Below are positions 1-8,350 of a DNA stretch of 64,000 nt, in pieces (position 1 is the first letter of the stretch; every line of letters begins with the position of its first letter). The position numbers were made by a program, and so were the translations under genes. The stretch comes from Komarekiella atlantica HA4396-MV6 (lineage in GTDB: Bacteria > Cyanobacteriota > Cyanobacteriia > Cyanobacteriales > Nostocaceae): positions 1 to 64,000 of the forward strand of contig JAHHHK010000039.1 in NCBI GenBank assembly GCA_019359395.1, written 5' to 3'. The notes beneath the pieces are model-generated. The model made no database searches, was not told where the DNA came from, and was given only the letters and a program-made list of their open reading frames with translations.

Positions 1-87
1 ACAAGTCTTAGTAAAGCGTTGTAATATTCTCAGTGAAATGAAAGAAGAAATTAGAAATCTAACTAATTATCATTGGCTAAATGTTAT

Positions 88-360
88 TTAATTTATTAGG
101 GTTTTATGGAAACCGGATTTAGTATGATAAGTAAATCGATGACAGACTTTGATAATACCTTCGCAGTTGAGATTTTCTGTAGTTTTATATTCGTGCTTGA
201 AGCGAGTAATCTGTTCAAGAGTGGGATACTCTGCCTTGAGAACTTTGAGCATGACAGGCTGCTGGTTTTTTTTTGCCTGAGCGCGGTAAACAATGGTATT
301 AATGCCTTCATATATGATTTCCGTTAAGTCATAACCTGAAATTATCGGATTTAACGGCAT
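88..360 (-). pseudogene. N-terminal remnant of a serine/threonine protein kinase (multi-domain sensor type)
   Basis: The 90 codons read like the start of a eukaryotic-type protein kinase domain: an initial segment ISGYDLTEIIYEG, then VYRAQ and the lysine strand PVMLKVLK, followed by a helix with Glu and the start of the next strand. The frame stops at codon 91, before the catalytic HRD and DFG motifs. In heterocystous cyanobacteria such starts usually head very large kinase-AAA-GAF-histidine kinase proteins (family knowledge). The C-terminal tail does not look like kinase sequence, so truncation is likely. The rest of the gene is not visible in the 87 bases left to the window edge. Confidence 0.6.
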
Positions 361-496
361 AATCTCTCCTTTCCCTGTACTTGACCGCTCACTTCATATA
401 TTTCCCACTGGGAAAGGTAAAATTTAATTATGTAGTAACATATACTTTAATATTTATAAAATATACTTTTGTGTTATTGATATAAATCACCAGCAA
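361..496. other. AT-rich intergenic region upstream of the kinase remnant
   Basis: This stretch holds the upstream region of the kinase remnant and the 3' flank of the 374-residue gene. It is AT-rich with no recognisable gene or strong hairpin. Confidence 0.4.
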
Positions 497-1621
497 TTAC
501 CGTGATGAGCGAAATAGTACACGACCTAGAGATTCTTCTTGGTTAATTCGCGCATACACCCGAAGACAGGTAAAAACTTCCCCTGGAACTCCTCCACAAT
601 TCAGTTGCAGGTCATCTTTAGATAAAGCACAGATATCTGCATATAGTCCCGATAATTGACGAATCCGCACTTTATAACCTGCTGCATTTGCCTGGTCAGC
701 AACTTTTTTCAAAATCCGCCGCGATTCTTGTTGTAGCTTACCCCACCAAGAATAACGCTCAGCAGGTGGTACAAATACTAGAGAATGTATTGCCTCATCC
801 ATGTCAATCCAAGCACGCAACGTTAACAGCGGCTCAACATTTTCCTCAGCTTTTTGGGTACGCTCGAAGCGATCGCCTAAAGCATCAATGTATTGATTTT
901 GCTGTTCGGGATTGGAGTGCAAAGAAATAACATCAAAGCCAAAAACGCTTTTTAAGGCATGATGTAAATCTGGGTCTAGTTCGATAAATTTTATACAAAC
1001 TAGCAGTAACCCAGCTAGTAAATACAAATTTCCAGATTGATTATTTTGGACAATATCCGAATTTAACAGTGCTTTTTGAGATAAACACAATCCTTTAGCT
1101 CTCACAGTACCGCTGAGTCCGGGGTAAATAATTTCATCTCGGAAAAAAGGCAGTTGATAGAGATCAGAATTATTCTCTATTGCACCAGCCTCTTGAGCCA
1201 GATTCAAGGCACGCTGTCGCCAAGATGTAGCCAAATCCTCTGGAACTCGCAGCAATTTGCGTTGAATTTCGTTCCACAAATCTGAGTCTGTTTGGCTTTG
1301 TAATGGAGAATCACCCAGATAATAACTAAGTTCTGGGTCAGAATCGAAAGCTTCTCGAAGATGACTTAGTTTTAAAGCATTTGGGAGCGGCATATCTTCC
1401 CAGCCAGAGTCTTGTTGTAGAGGTGCAGTTACAGCGGGTTGTAATAGGCTATGAAGTTCTTGCAGCACCTCATCGCATATTTCAGATCCAGGATCTAGTG
1501 GAAATTCTGTGCGAGCTTGATTTAGAGTGGCTTCTAGTCCGTACAGGCTAAACCGCAGTAACCGAGCTAACTCTGAGTTTTCTATTTCTAATAGCTGACG
1601 TAGATGCTGCATGAATGTCAC
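497..1621 (-). CDS. Unknown 374-residue protein, third gene of the GTPase/Hsp70-like triad
   Basis: I do not recognise this family. The protein is soluble, mainly helical in appearance and acidic in its N-terminal half, with no signal peptide; a short hydrophobic stretch (NLYLLAGLLLVCIKFIELDPDL, split here as about residues 195-216) could be a buried helix. The C-terminal part is more basic and contains CGGVPGEVFTCLRVYAR. It lies on the same strand as, and about 200 bp downstream of, the actin/Hsp70-fold ATPase gene, separated by a hairpin-rich repeat. Its place after that gene and the dynamin-like GTPase suggests a shared function, but only context supports this. The start chosen is the ATG of MTFMQHL; a second ATG lies three codons inside. 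Confidence 0.6.
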   Translation of the reverse strand: MTFMQHLRQLLEIENSELARLLRFSLYGLEATLNQARTEFPLDPGSEICDEVLQELHSLLQPAVTAPLQQDSGWEDMPLPNALKLSHLREAFDSDPELSYYLGDSPLQSQTDSDLWNEIQRKLLRVPEDLATSWRQRALNLAQEAGAIENNSDLYQLPFFRDEIIYPGLSGTVRAKGLCLSQKALLNSDIVQNNQSGNLYLLAGLLLVCIKFIELDPDLHHALKSVFGFDVISLHSNPEQQNQYIDALGDRFERTQKAEENVEPLLTLRAWIDMDEAIHSLVFVPPAERYSWWGKLQQESRRILKKVADQANAAGYKVRIRQLSGLYADICALSKDDLQLNCGGVPGEVFTCLRVYARINQEESLGRVLFRSSR

Positions 1622-1629
1622 TTTTTTTC

Positions 1630-1815
1630 TATCTCACGCAGAGGAGGACACTTGCGTGGGCGGGTTTCCCGACTTGAGCAAAGTGTCCGTCGCGCAGAGT
1701 CGCAGAGAAAACCTCTGTGTCTCTGTCTTGAAAAGTTTCCTGCGGTTCGCGTTAGCGTCTCGTAAGAGAGGGAAACCCTCCTCCAGAACTTTTCGCTGCG
1801 TCTCTGCGTGAGGCA
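1630..1815. repeat. Dispersed hairpin-rich repeat between the two genes
   Basis: The spacer between the ATPase gene and the unknown gene is a GC-richer segment with imperfect inverted arms: CTCACGCAGAGG near 1632 matches the inverted CTCTGCGTGAGG near 1801, and CAGAGAAAACCTCTG lies inside. Similar material (GCGTTAGCGTCTCGTAAGAGAGG type) recurs near 48.5 and 57.9 kb. It looks like a mobile intergenic repeat, not a gene; the short reading frames on both strands are by-products of the palindromes. Confidence 0.6.
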
Positions 1816-1818
1816 AGC

Positions 1819-4800
1819 TTAATGTACACCGCAAAATGGATCACGTTCTTTATCGACTTCGTTGGGTTGCAAGTCTAATTCAGCGTAAAAAACACATCCC
1901 TCTTGCTTGAGGCATTCTTGATTTTTCGATGTCCAGTAAGGCACTTCACCAGCGTGCATCCGCAGAATGCCTTTATCATCGAGAGTCACACAATATTGGC
2001 AAGGGTAATCTGTGGTAATATCTGGTTTGCTGAGTGCGCCAATTCGTATCCATTTTTTGGTGTTGGTTTCGGCATCTGTTTGATAAACATAAAAAGTGTG
2101 TTGGCCAGTTTGTGGGAAATGAGGCAAGGAGTTACTGATTAACCCACTTCCTGGTTGCGGTGTGCCATCGCGCAGATAATGAAATTCTTGGAGTGATTTA
2201 CTATTATCATTGCCTACTTCAAATACGAGATGATAGGCATGTGGTTGATCAACGGTTGCTGACTCAATCACATTGACGGCGATATCACCATCATTTAAGT
2301 CTTTGTAAGGGCGTTCAACTGCGATATTCCACTTCAATTTACCATCAGCAAACAACGCTGACGCTTCTTTCCCGGAACCTGCCATTATTGCTGAGCCTAC
2401 ATCAATGCCAGGAACGTCAATTAAATAATGGGGATTTCCTTGACAAAGCAGCACGCTAAACTGAAGTGTTTGGTCAATCTCAAATTGAACTTTAATTTTT
2501 TTGAGAAACTCAGACTCATTCATTGCCAGTTTCTCCATGAGGTTTCTGCCGTCAAAGCTTCCCCAAAGCCTTAAATCTCCATCTTCGTAGTCCTGACGAT
2601 AGATGATATTGGTTAATTGTATCCCTTGCCAAGCAGTCCGAACTTTTGCTACCGTTTCCCAAGGTGCAAGTTGGTAAAGTTCTTGTCCTGCTTTGAATAT
2701 TGACAGCAAATCGTTGGTTTGGGTTTTGCGTTTGAAGTTGCAGGGTAGGTAATAAAATAGGTTTTTGACATCAATTTCTAATTGGTTGGCTCCCTTACAC
2801 AGTAATGCCTTGGATTCTTCTGGATCAAATCTTAGTCTTCGCAACTTCTCGGCATAGCAAGCACCAGCGGATGTGGCTAGCTTAGTAAATTCCAGCACAA
2901 AGGTAATCCGCTCTGGATTCCAGACAAAATATCGAGAGTTACTAAATTCTTGGTAGATTTGGCGCTGTACTAAATCGAGATTGCAAGTTTTGCCAGACAG
3001 AATTAACCAATCAACTTTTTGAGAGTTTCTAAAATCTTTGGTAGTATCTTGAGAACGCAAGCGACTTTCCATTAGTCCTTTAGCAATACCGATCGCTTCT
3101 TTAATTGCTGAAGAAGCAGCTCGTTCAAATTGCTGACTATCTAAGGTAAGACAAATGTTAGTTGGATCTTTGACCTGCAATTTAACAGCATTTTGGGTGA
3201 GCAGTTCAGAAATTTGCTGTTCGCAAAGAGTGAACGTCAACAGAGAATCATCTGCGGTTGTTTGCCCAAGTTTAAGTTTAGCTGCTTCTGCATGATCCCA
3301 GAGAGTATAAAAGGTTTGCAGGCGTTGGGGCGCTTGTTGCCAACGGGTGGGTAATACTTTCTCGGCAGTATCTAGGGCATCTTTGTAAGCAACGTCACCT
3401 TCTGGATTCTCTCTATCCAGACATTTTAAAAGGCTGCCGCTTTTAAATTTGCCTTGCTCTAAGAAACGCTCATTTAACTCTGAGTTAATTAAGTCTTCTA
3501 GCTTTTCGCTTTCAATATCACCTGTTGTTACTGCTGCTAATAAAAAATCAGCGATCGCAACTTTCAATAATCTAAAAATTCGCAGTGTAATTAACTCACC
3601 ACCTAATTGTAAATGACCAGATGAACCTAACAGTTTCGGTGTAAGTTTATAATACCGTCCCCCCAAACCTCGGTCTTCATAATCGGTAAACGTCGGAGTT
3701 TTATCTTCTAAAGTAAGTTCAATCAAAGCTAAGTCTGTTGTTCCCCCACCAATATCTAAAACGAGAACATTTTGTGACCATTTATTCCCTTCTTGGCGAC
3801 AACGGGTTTTAAATGACTCAATACCAATGTTGAGATTACCACCAAATTCTCGCCACAAAAAGAATATCGCTACAGAAACGGCTTCATCATAAGCAGTTTG
3901 CACATCGTCAATCCCTAGTTGCTCAATCAATTCCTTAATTTCTTTACGAACAACTGGTGGGGCAACAGTTGGGTAAGTGACAACTGCTGTTAAAAAATCT
4001 CCCTCAGAAAATCTGCGCCGTGCTCGTTGACGGTAGTCTTCAGTTAACTCGATGAGATGTCCCCAAGCTCCTTGAATTAGCTCGTTAACAGTAATTGTTT
4101 CTTCTGCACCATTCAAAATAACTGGAAAAGATCGTTCCTGTCCAAAGTAGCGCTTGGGTGAATGGTGAAATCTGCTGATAATTTCTTTTATGGAGCTGCT
4201 TGTACTTTGAGCGATCGCTTTTTTTCTATTGTCTCTAGCTTCTCTACCCATCCGCAGTTTTAAATCCGCCAACTTAAAAATTTCCAACTCGCTAGGAATT
4301 TCCGTATCGCGGCGATCAATATCCAAAACCATCGGAATCAAATTTTGAGACTCCAGTGTCGGGACGCGGAACACTTCATGATATATCTGGTAAAGTTTTT
4401 TGCTGACAGCGCGGCGGAATCGCTCGCTGTTACCCAAACACAGTTCTATTTGGCGAATCGTTTCCAAAAATCGCTCTTTGTTATCACTTTCAAAAACTTC
4501 ACTCAAGCGATTGGGTTCTATATTGAGGTTTTTGCTAATATCAGCGATAAACTTTTCCCATTCGCTATCGCTAACATCTGGTAGAGCTAACGAAGCGGGA
4601 GAACTCAGCCATTGAGCTAAGCAGGAGCGCAACCGTATCTCTTGTTCTTTGGGTAAAATTTCTGCGATCGGTACTTCAATCGGATCGAAAAGTGTAACTG
4701 TAGAATTCGAGGTTCCAAAATCTAGAGCAAACCATCCTGGAAATCTTTTTTTTTGCTCGCTTGGTTGTTGATCATTATGATTGTTGAATTGAAAAGGGTT

Positions 4801-4830
4801 CATTGCAGTATCCGTAAGCGCAGAATTCAT
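1819..4830 (-). CDS. Actin/Hsp70-fold ATPase, SrfB-like
   Basis: This 1003-residue protein carries the nucleotide-binding signatures of the Hsp70/actin superfamily. Phosphate-1 is LDFGTSNSTVTL (residues 36-47) and phosphate-2 is LDIGGGTTDLAL (358-369); an adenosine-type motif ILSGKTCNLDL lies later. Length and layout recall the virulence factor SrfB family of proteobacteria (from memory, not searched). The long C-terminal part is unassigned. No signal peptide or membrane segment is seen, so it is probably cytosolic. It lies downstream of the dynamin-like GTPase on the same strand, with a 204-bp gap containing hairpins. The first ATG was kept; another ATG ten codons in, just before NPFQF, is possible. 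ATP-driven remodelling together with the GTPase is an inference. Confidence 0.75.
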   Translation of the reverse strand: MNSALTDTAMNPFQFNNHNDQQPSEQKKRFPGWFALDFGTSNSTVTLFDPIEVPIAEILPKEQEIRLRSCLAQWLSSPASLALPDVSDSEWEKFIADISKNLNIEPNRLSEVFESDNKERFLETIRQIELCLGNSERFRRAVSKKLYQIYHEVFRVPTLESQNLIPMVLDIDRRDTEIPSELEIFKLADLKLRMGREARDNRKKAIAQSTSSSIKEIISRFHHSPKRYFGQERSFPVILNGAEETITVNELIQGAWGHLIELTEDYRQRARRRFSEGDFLTAVVTYPTVAPPVVRKEIKELIEQLGIDDVQTAYDEAVSVAIFFLWREFGGNLNIGIESFKTRCRQEGNKWSQNVLVLDIGGGTTDLALIELTLEDKTPTFTDYEDRGLGGRYYKLTPKLLGSSGHLQLGGELITLRIFRLLKVAIADFLLAAVTTGDIESEKLEDLINSELNERFLEQGKFKSGSLLKCLDRENPEGDVAYKDALDTAEKVLPTRWQQAPQRLQTFYTLWDHAEAAKLKLGQTTADDSLLTFTLCEQQISELLTQNAVKLQVKDPTNICLTLDSQQFERAASSAIKEAIGIAKGLMESRLRSQDTTKDFRNSQKVDWLILSGKTCNLDLVQRQIYQEFSNSRYFVWNPERITFVLEFTKLATSAGACYAEKLRRLRFDPEESKALLCKGANQLEIDVKNLFYYLPCNFKRKTQTNDLLSIFKAGQELYQLAPWETVAKVRTAWQGIQLTNIIYRQDYEDGDLRLWGSFDGRNLMEKLAMNESEFLKKIKVQFEIDQTLQFSVLLCQGNPHYLIDVPGIDVGSAIMAGSGKEASALFADGKLKWNIAVERPYKDLNDGDIAVNVIESATVDQPHAYHLVFEVGNDNSKSLQEFHYLRDGTPQPGSGLISNSLPHFPQTGQHTFYVYQTDAETNTKKWIRIGALSKPDITTDYPCQYCVTLDDKGILRMHAGEVPYWTSKNQECLKQEGCVFYAELDLQPNEVDKERDPFCGVH

Positions 4831-4896
4831 TAAGTGCTATGGGAAGAACAGGAAAGTTATTAGACTTATTGTAAAAAGCAGTAATTTATGATGGGG

Positions 4897-4966
4897 AACC
4901 ACAGATGTACACAGATAAACACAAATGAATTAATTATCGGTGTTTATCCGTGTGTATCTGTGGTTT
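4897..4966. repeat. Long inverted repeat between GTPase and SrfB-like genes
   Basis: AACCACAGATGTACACAG on the left arm pairs with CTGTGTGTATCTGTGGTTT-like sequence on the right arm, continuing through ATAAACAC/GTGTTTAT. The ~25-bp stem is almost perfect with a central AT-rich loop. Related wording (ACCACACAGATAA, CACGGGTAAACACAGATAA) occurs near 13.76-13.87 kb, so this is probably one copy of a dispersed repeat. Confidence 0.65.
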
Positions 4967-4976
4967 AATCTCAAAA

Positions 4977-5002
4977 ACATCTGGTTTTATCAGATGTTTT
5001 TT
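4977..5002. terminator. Bidirectional hairpin with T-run after the GTPase gene
   Basis: ACATCTG and CAGATGT form a 7-bp stem with a 7-nt loop. It is flanked by A-run and T-run on opposite sides, so it could act as an intrinsic terminator in either direction. It lies 33 bp past the stop codon of the dynamin-like GTPase gene and may reduce read-through into the SrfB-like gene. Confidence 0.6.
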
Positions 5003-5034
5003 AACAGTTTTTATCCAAAGCATAATTTTTGCAA

Positions 5035-7587
5035 TTACATAGAAATATCTAAGTAAGAAATAGTGACAATTTCTGAGAGAATCTGCAACCAAGTAGGAAT
5101 TGATATTTCATCTGGAGAGTTACCCGCCGCCAAATACCTCAACAATGCTTCTTCTTTTGAGATATTTTGCAAACTGGGAATAATTTGATCCAAGATACCT
5201 TCTAGTTCTAAATTAACTTGTTGATTAACTTCACTAACATACTGCACAAGGTGGAGACTAGCGCTAGCAGTAATCTCATCTCGCAGTCGCAGCACTAACA
5301 GTTGATGGTTGCTAGCTCTGGATAGACCTTGACTCCTTTCTGGTGCCCAGTCAAAGATTTGACCAATATTGTGTTTGTCGTTTTGACGCGCTAAGGGAAA
5401 TATAATTTCGGATGTAATTGCTTTGTTTTTACTATTGATTTCGGAGATGATTGCTTCTTTCCATTGATTAGGATCGCAACCCAAAAACAATTTATAAAAT
5501 AGATCAGCTGCTTCAAAACTAAATTTATCTTCAATATCTTGTTCCATTTCTGGATATAAAATTGCTTTGAGATATTCACGCTCTTGAGCTACATAACTTG
5601 ATAATTTGTTCAACAAATCTAAAACTGCTTGACGAATGCGATCGCGGGCAAAATCTTCGACTTCTTTAACGGTTTTCTCAAACACAGGATAAAAATCATC
5701 ACTCTTTGTTGGCAGAGAATTATTAACTCGGTTTCCTCTGTCAAATAACTTTCCAGCTGCACCTTTAGATTCTGTCAGAGTGATCGTACCATTATTAGCT
5801 TTGTTGAAAAGTAAAGTCCACTGGTTCCAATTTAGTATTCTAAAGGTTAATTCATCTTTCACTACATCACTGACAACAACACCACGTTGATCCTTAAGTG
5901 GTTCTTTGCCTAAATCTTTTTGAAAGTTCCTGTAGATTTTATCCAAGTTTTCTACTACTGCGGACAACTCAATAAAAGCTGGGCTGTCTGCTGTCGGTAT
6001 ACCTTGCTGGTGAATTTCTTCTATGATGTTTTTCAAGTTATCTTGTTGTTGTCGCACAGCATCAGCAGCTCTACAAGTATCTTCATACAGTTGCTTAAAA
6101 CCGTGAGTAGCTACGTGGTTTTGAATCAATTCTCGTAGCTTACTAATACCTCCGTCTTGAGCAAAGTAACCTAGTTGTCTGCCAAGATGACTACGAGCAT
6201 CAGATTCTAGCAAATATTCGCTTAAGCTTGCCCATTTTTGTTGTAACCGTTTAGACCGATCTAAGTAATCAGGATAGTCCAAGTTAGCCAAAAACTCTGG
6301 TGAGCCTGCTTTGACTGTACTAGAACGTTTTGCCAGATCAGCCAATCCTAACAGCGGCGACAGGAGAACGATGCGGTCTTTTTGGGTTGTAAATGCACTT
6401 GCACCATCAATAATAGTTTGCAAAACTTTCAGTTTTTGGAAAACAGTCTCTTCCTGTAAAGGATTCTTGACTAAGCTATCTTCAATGAGTTGATCTAGTT
6501 CTCGTTCACCACCCTCACTGTCTAAGGGTAGTTGATCAAAGCGACCTACACCAACCAGAATTAAATCTTTCAGGTCTTGTCCTGGTCGCTGTTGCTGCAT
6601 CATGGTAAAAATTTTATTAGCGCGATCGCTTCCTGGAGATTTGCCATTCAGTAGCACCAAAATCGTCTGTACTTCTGCTAGTTCCCGCAGCGACAAAAAA
6701 GTGTCTCTAGCCCCCGAATTAGCAGCCCCCAATCCTGGAAAGTCTAAGAGAATAAATTTGTCAGCACCCGCAAAATCCCAAATTTCCCGCGATATTTTCA
6801 CCTCAATGTCTACACGACGGATTAGTGGAAAGCTATTCTGTAATAACTTTGTTGGTAATCTCTGGGGTGGGCTTGGTAATCGAACATGAGTCGGAGGTAA
6901 ATCCTCAAAGTTCAAAGTTTGGATTGCCATTGGCTGCTCAGCTAGCTGTAAACCTTCACGGGCTGTGGTAGCATCAATCTGGTAGCATCCACCACACATA
7001 GCTTCGCCATAGGAATGATAAGCGCGAATGAACAACACTAATTCCCTTAGCAAATAACGTAACTCCAAGTTGTTACTGCTATTCCATGATTCTTCACACC
7101 AACTCAAAATATCTTTCCAAGAGTTGAGTTTCGAGAGTAGTACAAGCGGAAGTCCTGCTGCTGTTGACCTTCTATTTGCCTCGGCTAGCATGAAGTGTAG
7201 GCACTCATTCACCCCTTCGTGAGAAAGATACTCTACAGTAAAGTTACTCGCCTGCGTTGTGATAAAACCATCTTGCGGGATGATGTGAATGGCGGTAACA
7301 TTGCCTGTAGTAGGATTTTCACTCACTGGCAAGGCATCTGCATATCCGATCAGGCTACCTAAAAGCAGAGTTTTGCCGCTACTAAATTCCCCCATTACAC
7401 CAATTTTCACTGGCGAAGTAGCAAGTTCTACAGTTTTCTCAGCAGCTTCCCGGAGATCTAAAAGACATTCATCGAGGCTAGTTGGAACCCAATCTTCTTG
7501 TTTAGAAGGGTGCTGGGGTATCGAGTCTAATTTACGGAGGATAAACTCGCCGTAATCTTTAAAACGATCCAGTTTTTCTGGTTCCAT
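5035..7587 (-). CDS. Dynamin-like large GTPase
   Basis: An 850-residue P-loop GTPase. G1 is GEFSSGKT (66-73), the wording typical of dynamin-family proteins; a Thr-Thr pair in NPTTGNVT (91-98) fits G2; G3 is DFPG (282-285). The G4 position reads GRFD (348-351) in place of N/TKxD, so guanine specificity is less certain. The region after about residue 450 looks helical with heptad-like segments, as expected for a stalk. An insertion of about 170 residues separates G2 from G3. No transmembrane segment is obvious. It is the first gene of the minus-strand set with the SrfB-like ATPase; membrane or polymer remodelling is inferred from the family. Confidence 0.75.
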   Translation of the reverse strand: MEPEKLDRFKDYGEFILRKLDSIPQHPSKQEDWVPTSLDECLLDLREAAEKTVELATSPVKIGVMGEFSSGKTLLLGSLIGYADALPVSENPTTGNVTAIHIIPQDGFITTQASNFTVEYLSHEGVNECLHFMLAEANRRSTAAGLPLVLLSKLNSWKDILSWCEESWNSSNNLELRYLLRELVLFIRAYHSYGEAMCGGCYQIDATTAREGLQLAEQPMAIQTLNFEDLPPTHVRLPSPPQRLPTKLLQNSFPLIRRVDIEVKISREIWDFAGADKFILLDFPGLGAANSGARDTFLSLRELAEVQTILVLLNGKSPGSDRANKIFTMMQQQRPGQDLKDLILVGVGRFDQLPLDSEGGERELDQLIEDSLVKNPLQEETVFQKLKVLQTIIDGASAFTTQKDRIVLLSPLLGLADLAKRSSTVKAGSPEFLANLDYPDYLDRSKRLQQKWASLSEYLLESDARSHLGRQLGYFAQDGGISKLRELIQNHVATHGFKQLYEDTCRAADAVRQQQDNLKNIIEEIHQQGIPTADSPAFIELSAVVENLDKIYRNFQKDLGKEPLKDQRGVVVSDVVKDELTFRILNWNQWTLLFNKANNGTITLTESKGAAGKLFDRGNRVNNSLPTKSDDFYPVFEKTVKEVEDFARDRIRQAVLDLLNKLSSYVAQEREYLKAILYPEMEQDIEDKFSFEAADLFYKLFLGCDPNQWKEAIISEINSKNKAITSEIIFPLARQNDKHNIGQIFDWAPERSQGLSRASNHQLLVLRLRDEITASASLHLVQYVSEVNQQVNLELEGILDQIIPSLQNISKEEALLRYLAAGNSPDEISIPTWLQILSEIVTISYLDISM

Positions 7588-8350
7588 AGAATAATTTTTC
7601 GCCTAACATAAATTTCTGTGAGCTTTATAACACAAAAAACGTGATCAACAGCTATTCATATAATGTGTTGAAGCCATATTTTGCATTTATCAGAGTTAAT
7701 TTGCTATTTTAGTGTGGGCTATTTTTATTAGCTCAGAGCATTGTGACAAATCTGGTTTAGACAACAACACTAAAAAGTAAATAAATATTTATCTTGGGGA
7801 AAATACTTGATCATCGTAAATATTGTCTTAAGACGTAACCACTTTATAAAAAATTTTACTTTTTTGATGAAGTTAAATTAAATCTTTGAGTAACATAAGA
7901 AAATATAAATATTTTAAGTTAGAGGTTGCGTTAATATTACTTCCTTTATCTTTAAATGTTTTTCACTTTATAAAAATTTTAAAATAACCTATTAAAAATT
8001 TTAAATAGATTAACTTTTCGTATGCTGAATTTTGCTTCATCTATATTTATTTGATCAGGATTTAGCTAGATTTGTATCGCAGACTACCTTTGAACAGCTT
8101 ATTAAAGCAAGAAATTGAATCTCACAATCACAAATTTTTATTGTTTATTAAGATTTAACTTCATCTAGCTTTAGCAAGCAAACAGTTTAACAAAAAATCA
8201 TATATTCGATAATTTATTCGGAATACTTAACTAAGTGATTTTACTATTTTTTATTAAAAAAATATAGCTTATTATTAATTAATAATATTTATTTTTTTGT
8301 TTATTTTTATCAAGTACAAAATTTAATTTTCGCAAAACAGGCAGGTAAAA
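7588..8350. other. Divergent AT-rich intergenic region
   Basis: A 763-bp strongly AT-rich spacer separates the leftward GTPase gene from the rightward histidine kinase gene, so it should hold promoters for both. No RNA gene, strong terminator or repeat was recognised. Confidence 0.4.

Noticed and set aside
1611-1834. Two 66-codon frames on opposite strands
   Set aside because: Both read through a palindromic dispersed repeat and mirror one another.
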